Positions 12,090-21,799 of a DNA stretch of 64,000 nucleotides are shown here, piece after piece. Source of the stretch: Amborella trichopoda (taxonomy: Eukaryota > Streptophyta > Magnoliopsida > Amborellales > Amborellaceae); contig NW_006500351.1 of the NCBI RefSeq assembly GCF_000471905.2, positions 3,701,255 to 3,765,254 on the forward strand. The letters run 5' to 3'. The notes below the pieces were generated by a model. It saw only the letters and a list, made by a program, of their open reading frames with translations, did no database searches and was not told the origin of the DNA. Both the position numbers and the translations under genes were made by a program. Position 1 is the stretch's first letter; the number at the start of each line of letters is the position of its first letter.

Positions 12090-15000
12090 CTCCCTCAGGG
12101 ACCCGGGTACGATAGACCCCCTCTCCAATAACCGCATGACTATGCACGTGCGCTCGTGCGGCTCATGTGTCATTTGCGGATAGGTAAGTCCAATTATGAG
12201 AGGATTTTAATGTAATGAAGGAGATGAACTCGAGCACCTACCTCACTGCGATTGTGAGTTCGTGGAATAAGCCCGAGTTGTTCCCCTCTTAGATCAATAT
12301 ATGAAAGCCCTCAAGATGTCCAATAGCATAGTTTGGATATGGCCCCCTCTCAAGACTCAACACTTCATCTCAAAATCTCACTTAAGACCTGCTAATGCAA
12401 TCAAAATAGAATGTACTCCCTTTTAATGTATCGTTTAATGGGTGAGTGGCTCTAGTTTGTAGTTTGAATGGTTTAGAGAAGATAAAGAAGAATGAGAAAG
12501 AATAGGAATGGGTGGTCTTGTCACTTCTTTCTTCTTCTTCTTCTTTCTTCTAAACCCTCATTTTCCCATTCCTATTCCAGAGATGAGGGAAGTACCAGGT
12601 TGGAAGCCTTGGTACCTAGAGGGTTTGGAAAGTGGAGTTACAGGACTGAGCCTATAACTTTGTCACTAAATCGAAGAGTCCCCTAAAAGTGGTCAAATGA
12701 GAAAAGGAAATGAGAGATAAGGAAGCCCCTCACAACCCAAACATTATGTGACCTGGTGGTTAGAGTAGCTAGAGGCTCAAAATTCTAAAGAAAGCTGACT
12801 CAGAATGACCCCGACCTGAGTGACTGAGTGTAAGAGAATCAACATCTCTTATGACTCGAATTCACTGTGTGGGAAGGTGGTTAAAGTAGCAATTCTAGAA
12901 TTAGGACCCTAAGACACTATCTCAGGATGACCCCAAGTTGAGTGTTTAAGAAGTAAAGGAAGCAACCAGCAAAGAGAGAGATATAGAAAGATGACAAAAT
13001 AAAATAGAATGAAATAAATGAGTGGTTAAAGGAGTACAATTTGGAGAGAAGAGAATGAAGGAGGTAGGTGCAAGAGATAGCAGTGATTGTATATAAAAGG
13101 GAAGGTAGATGTGGATAGAGTTTGGTAGGACTAGGGGCGGATAGTGTTTGGTGAGGATTAGGGGCGTGCAGAGGTTATAGGAAAGATGAAAGCACATATA
13201 GAGGCTTAGATAGAAAGGGGCAGTTAGAGATGGTGAAGAGATAGGGGTGGATAGGAACGTGCAATGGTGGATGAGAGTGTATAGGGTTGTGAAGGCACGG
13301 ATGGCGGATGGCCAGTGAAGATGGAGGATGGCCGATGGCACGGATGAAAGGTGGAAGATTAGTGAGGACAGGCAGGGGTTCGATGAGAAGGTTAGGGCAT
13401 ATAGGAGTGGTTGAAAGATAAGGGCAGATGAGAGGCTAGACAAGCGGGTGCGGATGAAGATAGGTGAGATGATGGTGCGGGTGCGAGATAGTGATGAGAG
13501 AGGGTGGCTTGAGATGTGAGCATGAGAGGAGAGGAAGGGAGAAGAAGGAAGCTAGTCCGCCCTAGGCCCAGATCCGTGTCTTTAAATGAGAGAAAGGGTG
13601 TGAGTGAGAAGAGAAAGAGAAAGAAAGAGAATGGTGCTTGGATTCATCTGGAATCTGAACTGGAGAGAGAGAGGGAAAGAAAGGAGAATGAGAGGTGTTC
13701 GGACCCACCTTGAGTCCAAGCAGGAGAGAGAGAGAGAGAGAGGGAGGAGAGAAGAGGAAAAAAAGAGAAAAAGAGGAGAAAAAAAGAAGAATGAGGAGAG
13801 AAAAGAACAAAGAGAGGAAAGAAAGAGGAAAGAGAAAGAAATAAGAGAGTAAGAGAAAAGAGAGAGAGATGAGAGACGAGAGAGAGTAGACTTAGGATGA
13901 GCTTGAGCTTAGGTGTGCACCCATTAGTCCTCTTGCATGCACATTAGAGAGAGAGGCTTAGGCTTGGTTAGGGCATGAGGTTTAGGTATACGGTGGGGTG
14001 TAGGGAGTAGGCTATGATGTATGGTGATCTAGGGTTTATCTTGTAAGGTAAGCTGTAGGGAGTAGGCCATGGTGTATGGTGGTCTAGGGGTATTTTCTCT
14101 CTCTAGAAAATTTTTCTCTATCCTCCCATCTTGAACCTTGAACTTGCGAGCAAAGCAAAAAGAATTCAAAAGCTCACTTCAAGTGTTCAAATGTTCAAGC
14201 CCCATTACAAATGACGTAGGTTTCTTTATATAGAGCAACCACTAAACAAGGGTGGAATGCTAAAAAGCACCAAAGATTGTTAAAAAATACACATTTAATA
14301 AATATTAATCCCGTATTTGGACCAAATGACCAAAATACCCCTAAGCACTTTTCAACAAAACCATCCCTCCATGAGGGACCTCTTGCTATTGCTATGCCTC
14401 AGGAGATTTTTCGGACATCTACGGTGGTAATTCGGGCAATCAATTGTCTTAGAATCGATACTTGAACTTTTGCGAACATTTTGATACCATTTGATCATCT
14501 TGAAAGAGACTTTTAAGGAAGAACCCAAAATCCGTTCAAGTTCATAAACTTTGCAATTCTTCATCCACCAATCTTGTATGATCTATGATGTTTCTAGCCT
14601 TCATTTTGATCACAAATCGAAGGGGACACTATCATGATCATTTTGCAATAAATTTCGTCCAATTTGGTCTTTGTTTCAGCATATTCCAAATTTGTGAAGT
14701 CATCGAAAAATGGGATTTCGACGACCAAAAAAGTATGCCATTTTCGACGTCAAAATTCGTCTCATCCTGCCTCTGATGATACTTAACAAATTGTAGGTCT
14801 TCAAAGCATGGTCGCAAGAGACCCATACTAGTGACGATCAGACACAAGGATCTTGAGCTATTACCTCCCGAAGAATTGGATGTTCTATTGTATGAAATCT
14901 GAATTTTCATGTTTTCGATCCCATCTTCTCTCTAGAAATTCTCTCGTTTTGGGCTACACCATGAGCGTTATGTCAAAATGATCGGTTCATCGAGATCTAG

Positions 15001-15530
15001 CTCGTGTCCAAATTTGAGCTTAATTAGACTTAAAATGAGAGAGTTATGAGCATTTAAAAATCATCATGAAATGAGAAATACAGTTTCCATAAATGAAAAC
15101 TGATTCACTGAGGTTGCACTACAATAGTGTGCAACCCACCATTTTATTGTAAGTTAGGCCTAGAATGGTCGCGGAAGGTCTGATTGAGCTGATGTTTGCC
15201 ACTTGGGAGCTTCTCAATGTTTCAGATCTAATAGAGGTGGTCTGGTATTGTTTTGAGACTCATAAAATGGGGCTGTAGTTATAGGGTCTATTTAGCATGA
15301 AAGGAACTGGATTTGAGAACCAAGTTTCGTCTTGATCATACCAAAACTTATCAGAAGCAACGAAACTTTATGAGTGTCCTTAGGGTATCCAAAAGTACCC
15401 TCTCATGTAATTTGAGGTCATTTCGACACTTCTTCAAAGGACGCCCAATTTTAGGCTTATTGCTTTAGTGTTCCCATGGTCTGGCAGCGTCTTGGGCACC
15501 GGTGGGACTAAGTTACTACTGGCTCTCTCT
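12090..15530 (-). mobile_element. Family F copy 2, inserted in copia B integrase
   Basis: Minus-strand copy. U3-like part 15530-14240 aligns with copies 3 and 5 around the word AATAGTGTGCA(A/G)CC (15126 region) and with copy 4 around TTTTTCGGA and GATCATC. The TATA box is at 14232-14227 (minus). A TACCCCT word is near 14090. The spacer 12930-14040 is GA-rich with repeated GATGG.GGATGGCCGATGGC words, and a decayed version of the conserved block lies at about 12090-12330. Copia integrase sequence lies on both sides, so this is a nested insertion; exact ends and target duplication are not resolved. Confidence 0.55.
12930..13900. repeat. GA-rich low-complexity spacer with (GA)n
   Basis: Purine-rich minisatellite including (GA)n at about 13722-13742. 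Long frames on both strands here (for example 12946-13443 minus, 13604-13852 plus) are composition artefacts rich in Ser/Leu or Glu/Arg. Confidence 0.75.
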
Positions 15531-15689
15531 TTATTTGCCCTAGAGATACAAGTACATCAAAAATGATGTATAACACTGAGTATCCAAAGAAAACAATAGT
15601 ATCGATATTAGGTAGCATGATGTGAGGACTGCTTCACCACAATACGGCTTGGTGGTAGATAACATACTCTTAACTCTGAGATGCTTTAG

Positions 15690-16060
15690 CAATATTTCCC
15701 TTTCCACCTTGCGTGAAAATCCTGAAAGATCTTAAACACCTGATCTTTTAATTTTACCCATACCTTTCATGAAGTATCATCGATGAAGGTGACGAGGTAT
15801 GATGCACCACCGAACGACTTCGATGCTCCGATATCCACAACTCAATCCAAGTTGCATGATACAATATTAATGCACCTTTCACCATAGTTTCTAACCACAC
15901 CATCATCTGTAGTCACTGTAGTAGTTTTCCTACCATCATCCATGGCATTGTCCTCATGCTGCTTATTCTTGAGCTTCCGATAATCTTTCTTGATCTGCCC
16001 TTCTTTACCACAATGAAAACATTTGATCCACTTTTTCATCTTCGATCAGTTTCGGTCCTT
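15690..16060 (-). pseudogene. Copia B gag zinc knuckle and integrase core remnant
   Basis: The minus frame 16039-15842 starts KKWIKCFHCGKEGQIKKDY. This has the CX2C start of a retroviral-type zinc knuckle, but the expected His is Gln and the final Cys is Tyr, so the knuckle is broken. Just downstream, 15835-15690 reads SKSFGGASYLVTFIDDTS then a stop then KVWVKLKDQVFKIF. This matches the copia integrase core (GG.RY.VTFIDD.SR..WV..LK.K..VF..F) and keeps one catalytic Asp. The protease region that should separate the two is absent. Confidence 0.65.
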
Positions 16061-16299
16061 ATTCTTGGACCTTCCTCGATTTGTGATAAGGGCTTGCGAG
16101 TATGATGTGTTGGAGGCTTTTCTTCTCACCTCCTCATTCAACAGGCTACTAGTGACGATGACTCATGGTCACTATCTGTAACAATCCGACCATCATTTAT
16201 TTGTATGTACCATCAAAGGTAAAAGGCTTTCTTTTTTTTTTCTTTTTTTTTTTTAAGTTTTAGGATTGTTACATATTTTTTAAAAAGTTTAGGATTGTT

Positions 16300-16782
16300 A
16301 CAGGGAGCTAGAGTCTTCTATGCATAAGATGCAATTTCCTCTTAGAAAGAAGAAAGCATCCTATGGAGAGAAACATTGTGATGGAGCCTCTTGTTGATTC
16401 CGGGAGACTAAGAGGCTTGTTTCTTGTAGAGATGTAGTTTCCATAGAGATTTTTGGGTTGTGTACCTTTTTAATGAGATAAAGTCTCGTTTGCTCTCAAA
16501 CTTGTTCTCTTTTTAGAAAGTGGTCTAGTTATAGAATAAAAATGAGAGATCGGCATGATGCCATTTGGGAGAGCAGGTTTAAAACAGTTTGCTCGACTTG
16601 TGCTTTTATCGAGGTTTGTTCCAAAATATTTGATGTAACTTTCGTTGGTATAGTGATTTATATTTGCCATGCCCGTGGATGTAGCTCTCTTGGGTGAACA
16701 ACATAAATCTTTGTGTTCTTGTTGTATGTATTTCATTATTTATTTCTCATACTTTATTTGCCAAATATTAACCCATTGGGCA
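16300..16782 (+). repeat. 3' part of a Ty1-copia LTR (copia C)
   Basis: Contains the common copia R/U5 signature CCGTGGATGTAG...GAACAACATAAATCTTTGTG at 16672-16715 and ends TTGGGCA just before the primer site. The LTR start is not resolved. Confidence 0.65.
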
Positions 16783-16784
16783 AG

Positions 16785-16796
16785 TGGTATCAGAGC
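16785..16796 (+). promoter_or_regulatory. Copia primer-binding site of copia C
   Basis: Exact TGGTATCAGAGC, complementary to initiator tRNA-Met, two bases after the LTR end. Confidence 0.85.
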
Positions 16797-16824
16797 ACAA
16801 CACCTCACTCTCTCTATCGCTCGT

Positions 16825-17200
16825 TTTCTCTCTACCCTCCGTCATTCTTTCTCTCTCTACCACTCACATGCTCATATTGTGGTCCGGCATATTTTTGTTT
16901 CGGACCAAAAAAAATTTTACGGTTCGGTACAAAAACGTGTTAGACCGTAAAAAAAATTTCAATCCGAAACAAAAACGTGCTGGACCACATTATAAGCATG
17001 TGAAAGTTATTGGAATCTAATGCGGTCTGACATGTTTTTGTTCCAGACCGAATTTTGTTTTTGCTGTCCAGCACATTTTTGAACCGGACCGTAAAAAAAA
17101 TTTCGAGTTGGCACAAAAACGTGCTGGACTGCATTATAGGCATGTGAGTAGTAGAGAGAGAAAGAATGGGGAGGGAGGGTAGAGAGAGAAAGAGAAATGG
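16825..17200. repeat. Long imperfect fold-back with GGACCG words
   Basis: 16825-16990 and 17100-17195 are inverted: CTCTCTACC..CTCACATGC on the left pairs with GCATGTGAG.AGTAGAGAG on the right. The middle repeats CGGACCGTAAAAAAAATTT and CAAAAACGTGCTGGACC in both orientations. No target duplication identified. It could be part of the copia C leader or a separate fold-back element. Confidence 0.65.
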
Positions 17201-17560
17201 GTAGAGAGAAAGAGAGAGAATGGGTGGAGAGAGGAAGAGAGGAAAAAAAACAAAAAGGCATTTTCGTCTCAAAATTCTTTGACTATTTGAATAGGGTTAA
17301 ATCTAAAAAAAAATAGTGTTGGGCTTTAAGATATAATAGAAAATTTTTTCTGAAAGTAAGATGTGTAGAAAGTTTGAATTGAGGTATCTATAATTTTTTG
17401 TTTCTCTTTTCTTTTCTTTTTTTCTCTTTTTTATAATATCAAATTGCAATTTTACATGAGGATCTAAATTTCATGGACCAAGAGAGTTCAAGAATCACTG
17501 TGCAGTAATACTTCCAAACACCCCTAAACTCAAAAATCTAACAATAGACCATTGTTTTGG
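17200..17560. other. No gene seen
   Basis: GA-rich tail of the fold-back, then AT-rich sequence without a supported feature. Confidence 0.4.
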
Positions 17561-17768
17561 ATTCACCATCTTTCGGGGGCGGGTACCATTAACACACTGT
17601 TCAAATGCATGCTGAGCCCACGGGGCCCTTAATTTCCCAAAAATTCTTTTTGGAGTTCTAACGCCTTCTACCAAAAGCTGCTTCTATGGGTAAGAAGCCA
17701 ACAGTCCGAAACCCTGCAACAACGCCTTTAGTTCATCCTCCTTTGCCGTAGCTACCGCACATGGACAT

Positions 17769-17926
17769 TAGGGCTGGCAAGGGGCCAAGCCTGGGCTGGG
17801 CAAGTCCTGGCCCTAGCCCAGCTGAAGTTCTCCATTGTGCCCTAGCCCAGGTCTGGCCCCAGTTACTATTGGGCCCTAGCCCAACTCTTGCTCTATTAGG
17901 GCCGGGCCAAGCCAAAAAATAAATAA

Positions 17927-17958
<32 letters not shown>

Positions 17959-18126
17959 GAAGAATAAAAAAAAAGAGGGCCAACCTGACAGAACCTGGCC
18001 AGCCTTTCCCCAAACTCGGCCAGGCCCTACCCTCAGGTCGTGTTGACTGGCCCAACCCCTAGGCTAAATTTTATGGCCCAAGCCAAGTGTTTTTGGGCCA
18101 GGCCACCCAGGCCATTGTCACCCCTA
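17769..18126. mobile_element. hAT-type MITE rich in GGGCC, inserted in LINE RNase H
   Basis: Ends are TAGGGCTGGCAAGGGGCC and, reversed, TAGGGGTGACAATGGCC, a hAT-like TIR. The interior is built from GGGCC/GCCCAG words and a TA run. It lies exactly between two halves of a LINE RNase H reading frame. The flanking 8-mers (ATGGACAT and TCGAACAA) match at only about half the positions, so the target duplication is decayed or absent. Confidence 0.7.
17926..17953. repeat. (TA)n microsatellite
   Basis: Pure TA run inside the MITE. Confidence 0.9.
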
Positions 18127-18286
18127 TCGAACAAGAGAAAAGACAATAGGAGAGCCTTATTGTGCTCTTTAAGAGTGTGCCCAAATACCAGCAGGACCCG
18201 GATTACGGAAAAAGACCCATCAAACTTCAACTTGATGGAATTTTAGGTGGTGCAAATAGCGTGCACAACAATTCAGCCTCTCCAAA

Positions 18287-18402
18287 GGTTTTTTGAGGTT
18301 ACATGATATACGTGATCTTGAAATCTCCAAGCATACTTTCACCAGGTTTTTTGAGGTTACATGATATACGTGATCTTGAAATCTCCGAGCATACTTTCAC
18401 CA
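18287..18402. repeat. 58-bp tandem duplication
   Basis: Two adjacent copies, 18287-18344 and 18345-18402, differ at one base (CCAAGC versus CCGAGC). The near identity makes this far younger than the LINE it interrupts. Confidence 0.9.
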
Positions 18403-18710
18403 CCTAACCCCACTCTACAACATTGTTCAAAATCTTTTCTCTGATATACAGCAGATTAGAGACTTTTCCTTTTAGTCTTTTGTGGTTCCTTTTCAACCAC
18501 AGCTGCCACAAGATAGCGACAAGCAACAATCGCCAAATAATAGGTCCGATCTTACGGAAAGGAGGGTAGATTCATTGCTCGAGGAGCTATGTAACAGAAC
18601 TAGGAATAGCCTAATGTACTTCAGCCATAGTAAGCAGTCTAACACCAAGAAAAAGGGCCCGAGCTTAATTGGGTAGCATTTTACGATTTGCAATGCATCT
18701 TAGGCTCAAT

Positions 18711-18818
18711 TCCTACCAAAGGTAAGATTCCTCTCCCCACTTACTGACCCAAATAAAAAAAAAATCCTACCAAAAGTAAGATTTCTCTCCCCACTGACTG
18801 ACCCAAAAAGAAAAAGAC
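18711..18818. repeat. 54-bp tandem duplication
   Basis: Two copies starting TCCTACCAAA at 18711 and 18765, each with CTCTCCCCACT.ACTGACCCAAA, differing at a few positions. Confidence 0.85.
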
Positions 18819-19039
18819 AACAGTCACCTTCATCAAAGTAAAGATGCACAATGTAGAAAAAGATGGTTAATGTTCTCGTCATAGTATTTGCACATTAAAT
18901 ATATATTTGTTACTATCATACCCCTAGTCTTTCGCATATCAATTGTAAGTAATTTTCCCCACATAATAATATGTAGAAAGGCTTGGACTTCGAGTGTGTC
19001 GGATCCTAGAGGGAATTCTGAAATCAGCTGAAACACTAA

Positions 19040-19300
19040 AAACCAACAGATTGGATAGAAATTACATATTTTTTTTAGATTCGGTTCTTCTATTACGGTT
19101 GATGCGATCCTTCCATTCCTTTTAGCGTGTGTCTCGTCCTGTTCAAGATTTCAATGCTCACATCCGTAGGCGGATTATTGATTACTAAAACCGGCAATGT
19201 AGTATACATAGCTTATATCGTAAGCATTTGATGGAAGGCCAGAGAACGCTTAGATTATATATGTGGGCTCTTCACTCTAGGGTTCTAGAGAAAGAACCAG
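19040..19300. other. No gene seen
   Basis: Probable further LINE debris by position, but no motif recognised. Confidence 0.3.
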
Positions 19301-19357
19301 GAGAGAGAGAGAGAGAGAGAGGGGAAGGGGGGGGGGGGGGGGGGGAGGGGCGGGGGT
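19301..19357. repeat. (GA)n followed by a G homopolymer
   Basis: GA run at 19301-19321, then 19 consecutive G at 19327-19345, then GGGG and GGGGG separated by single bases. It could form a quadruplex and is a likely sequencing/assembly weak point. Confidence 0.9.
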
Positions 19358-19379
19358 CTTTGGGTATAGAGTGAAATAG

Positions 19380-20740
19380 GACATTTTTTTTTTGAGAGGC
19401 ACATGCATCCCATAAAATCTTTTGTTATTTTCCTATCTCTTTAACAACTTATAAATAGTAAATATCCCATGGGGGAATATTTTTTAAAGAATGTTACACT
19501 ACTTTTTTGTTATATTATTTTCCTAAGTGAAGCTTATCCCTAATTGAAAATTTTATATCCTATGGCATTCTCAAATCATTTCTCTCGTCCACTAACAAGT
19601 TCAATAATTCTATGGAAATCCCTCTTCTCCATTAGCCACTTAGAATGTGAAGAACTTCATAGACATTCCTGCACCCACAAAGGGCAAACTCCAAATTCAA
19701 CCTATCTCACTTGTCCCAAAGTGGGTGCACAAAAAGATGTTAGATCTCATAATCATTATTTGATACATCACAACAAAAGTACTCTCCCACACTCTATCAA
19801 GAAATAGGCCGTGAGACATTAAGGAGCAGTTCATCTCTGTAGAGAGAACTACATTAAGTTTCCATCAAACTAACGTAGAACACCACTTCTCTCTTCTTCA
19901 AAAATACTCCAACCTGCCCTAGACTCACTTGCTCACACCTGATTGAGTATCTCAGCTAATCTATCATGAATTTACTCTATGCTTAGGAGACTACTCAACT
20001 CTTTTATATAGTCCCACTCAACCCACTGATGAAAACATCATTCTAATGCAATCCAAGAAATAACATTAACACCCAACTCATATCGTTGCAACTGATGAGC
20101 ATGTTTATAGTACACTTATTCTCTACATAACAATCAGAATGTATTGTCAACGGTCTCCCCCTAGCCCTACTAATATTTTGTTTTTACTTGGCTGCTTTCT
20201 TAGCTCTACTCCCAACCTAGCTGAATTATACATGACCATGGGAGAGCACACGAAAGTAGTAACATCAACTCTCCACTTCCTAATACGGCCACATGGTAAA
20301 AAAGGGCACCCAAGATCATTAAGTGACCGACTATGTCTTGAATAGTGAACATGGATCATCCAATATAGCTCGACTTCTAGGTAGTAGTGGTCTCGCTAAG
20401 TACGTATGGTATGAGTCACACGCCATGGGGTAAATGATAAACAATACAAGGATCCACGAGTCGGATTTACACTATGAAGATTTTAGTTCCGTTAGAATTT
20501 AATAAGCCCCTGGGTCACATGCAAGCAACTAAACTGAGTATCCTCGATGCTCACACCTGGTTGTCATACAGACTACTTGACCGCGCGAGTGTAGAAAATC
20601 TTTTGACAGAGACTATGGGTATTAACGTGGAAGCGTGTGACAGTGGTGTGGGGTCACACACTGAGAGAGAGACCACAAGAAATACAATGCGGTAACGCGT
20701 CAATAACGTGTTGGAGGGCCCGTTTCTGACCACATAGAAA
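19380..20740. other. Unassigned, LTR-like sequence
   Basis: On the minus strand a TATATAAAAGAG promoter-like word lies at about 20013-20002, in a context similar to retrotransposon LTRs. No primer site, purine tract or pol sequence was found nearby. The short frames at 19544-19807 and 20139-20345 have no recognised motif. Confidence 0.25.
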
Positions 20741-20742
20741 TG

Positions 20743-20745
<3 letters not shown>

Positions 20746-20774
<29 letters not shown>

Positions 20775-20775
20775 T
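20746..20775. repeat. (GA)n microsatellite
   Basis: Uninterrupted GA run. Confidence 0.9.
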
Positions 20776-20814
20776 AGTGCCAAACCGCAATAGGGAAAAA
20801 AGTGCCACAACGCA

Positions 20815-21100
20815 ATGTATATTTGCCAGACTGCACTTTTGTTTAACAAGAATAGTATCGGACTGCCATGTATATCTGTCGGACCGCACTATTGTCCAGA
20901 AACAGCAATGCTAGACGCTTGTTTAATTTGTCGGACTGAAACAACCGTGCCAGACCGCTTGTTCAATTTGTCGGACCGCATGTCTGTTCTGCCAGACTGC
21001 TGTTTAGACCAGAAAGAAAATTGTCGAACCGCTTCTTTATCATGCCAGACCGCTTCTTTATTGTGCCGGACCGCACTTTTGTTTTGCCGGGCCACTTTTT
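20815..21100. repeat. GGACCGC minisatellite
   Basis: About twelve degenerate units of 20-40 bases built on T.TGTCGGACCGC and TGCCAGACCGCTTCTTTA. The words GGACCG/CGGTCC also dominate the fold-back at 16880-17140, suggesting common origin. The minus frame over it gives a repetitive peptide and is not taken as a gene. Confidence 0.75.
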
Positions 21101-21640
21101 TTAGCTGATGATGAAATTGTTGCTTTTAGAAAGCTAATTGTCATAAAAAACAATTGAAATCAAAGCCACTGAGTGATGAATTGGCTTCCATTTCAAGCAA
21201 ATACCATAATTACACCAAGAATGGGGAAAGCATAATTCCATAAGTTGACATAATTACTAAGACCAACATCATATTTTCAATAGCGTTTACACATTTTCCC
21301 CTTCACTGTGAATATATCAAGTATGTTTCTTATCATATAATGCATGTCCAGAAGAAATGTACGGTGCCCATCATTCCAATTTGTGTTGCTTATCATTCCA
21401 ATTTGTAGGAGGACCTTTTTATCATACTGTCATTTCTCATGCAAAACTAGCAGTTTGTTTAGTTTAGCAAAGGATGTTAAAGAAAACAAGACCTCTCTCT
21501 CTCACTCATACCAGTGCCCTAGAATCAAACAAGGAACATGAAGTATATGGAGGAAAACAAATGCACAAGTCTTTTTCACTTGCTAAAGAACAGTGCGTCA
21601 CACAAATCAAATACACAGCACAAAGCAAATGGTAGAAGTC
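21100..21640. other. No gene seen
   Basis: AT-rich intergenic sequence. A small frame at 21344-21541 has no recognised motif. Confidence 0.35.
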
Positions 21641-21799
21641 AAAGATAGGTTTTGGGTAAAAAATTAGGTTTTGGGTAAAAGTCAGCGAGAGGCGTGGGTT
21701 TAAAGTAAGGGTGAGTAGTTTAAATTTTTTTTTTTTATTTGGTTGGGGGTATTTACTAAGAAAGTGTATTTGAGGGTAAAAAATGAGAAAAAGATTTTA

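Larger units (their letters stand above)
9881..16160 (-). mobile_element. Ty1-copia retrotransposon remnant (copia B) split by family F copy 2
   Basis: On the minus strand the order is gag zinc knuckle (about 15980-16030), integrase core (15690-15835), then after the family F insertion the integrase C-terminal region (about 11660-11990), RNase H end (about 10990-11135), polypurine tract (10728-10740) and 3' LTR (from 10727 downwards to about 9881). All coding parts carry stops and frameshifts and the protease interval is missing. The 5' LTR is not seen; copia C occupies that side. Confidence 0.7.
17565..19040 (-). pseudogene. LINE 3' remnant: zf-RVT and RNase H domains, split by a MITE
   Basis: Minus strand. 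19036-18833 reads AFLHIIMWGKLLTIDMRKTRG...LMC...NINHLFLHCASL, the reverse-transcriptase-associated zinc-binding domain (zf-RVT), with the CX2C replaced by a single Cys and the HLFxHC end kept. 18245-18127 reads KFDGS then, one frame over, RNPGPAGI and back to HTLKEHNKALLLSF, the N-terminal half of a plant LINE RNase H. After the MITE (17769-18126) the domain continues at about 17766-17565 with AVATAKEDELKALLQGFGLL and a stop, then LLVEG. Frameshifts and stops show it is dead. The RT domain that should lie upstream, above 19040, is not recognisable. Confidence 0.7.

Noticed and set aside
12946..13852. 165-codon minus frame and Glu/Arg-rich plus frames
   Set aside because: GA-rich low complexity inside family F copy 2, no motif and no conservation in other copies.
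17733..18246. Frames on both strands over the GGGCC-rich element
   Set aside because: Most of the interval is a hAT-type MITE; only the short LINE RNase H flanks are coding in origin.
20889..21108. Repetitive basic peptide on minus and Cys-rich peptide on plus
   Set aside because: Both are translations of the GGACCG minisatellite.
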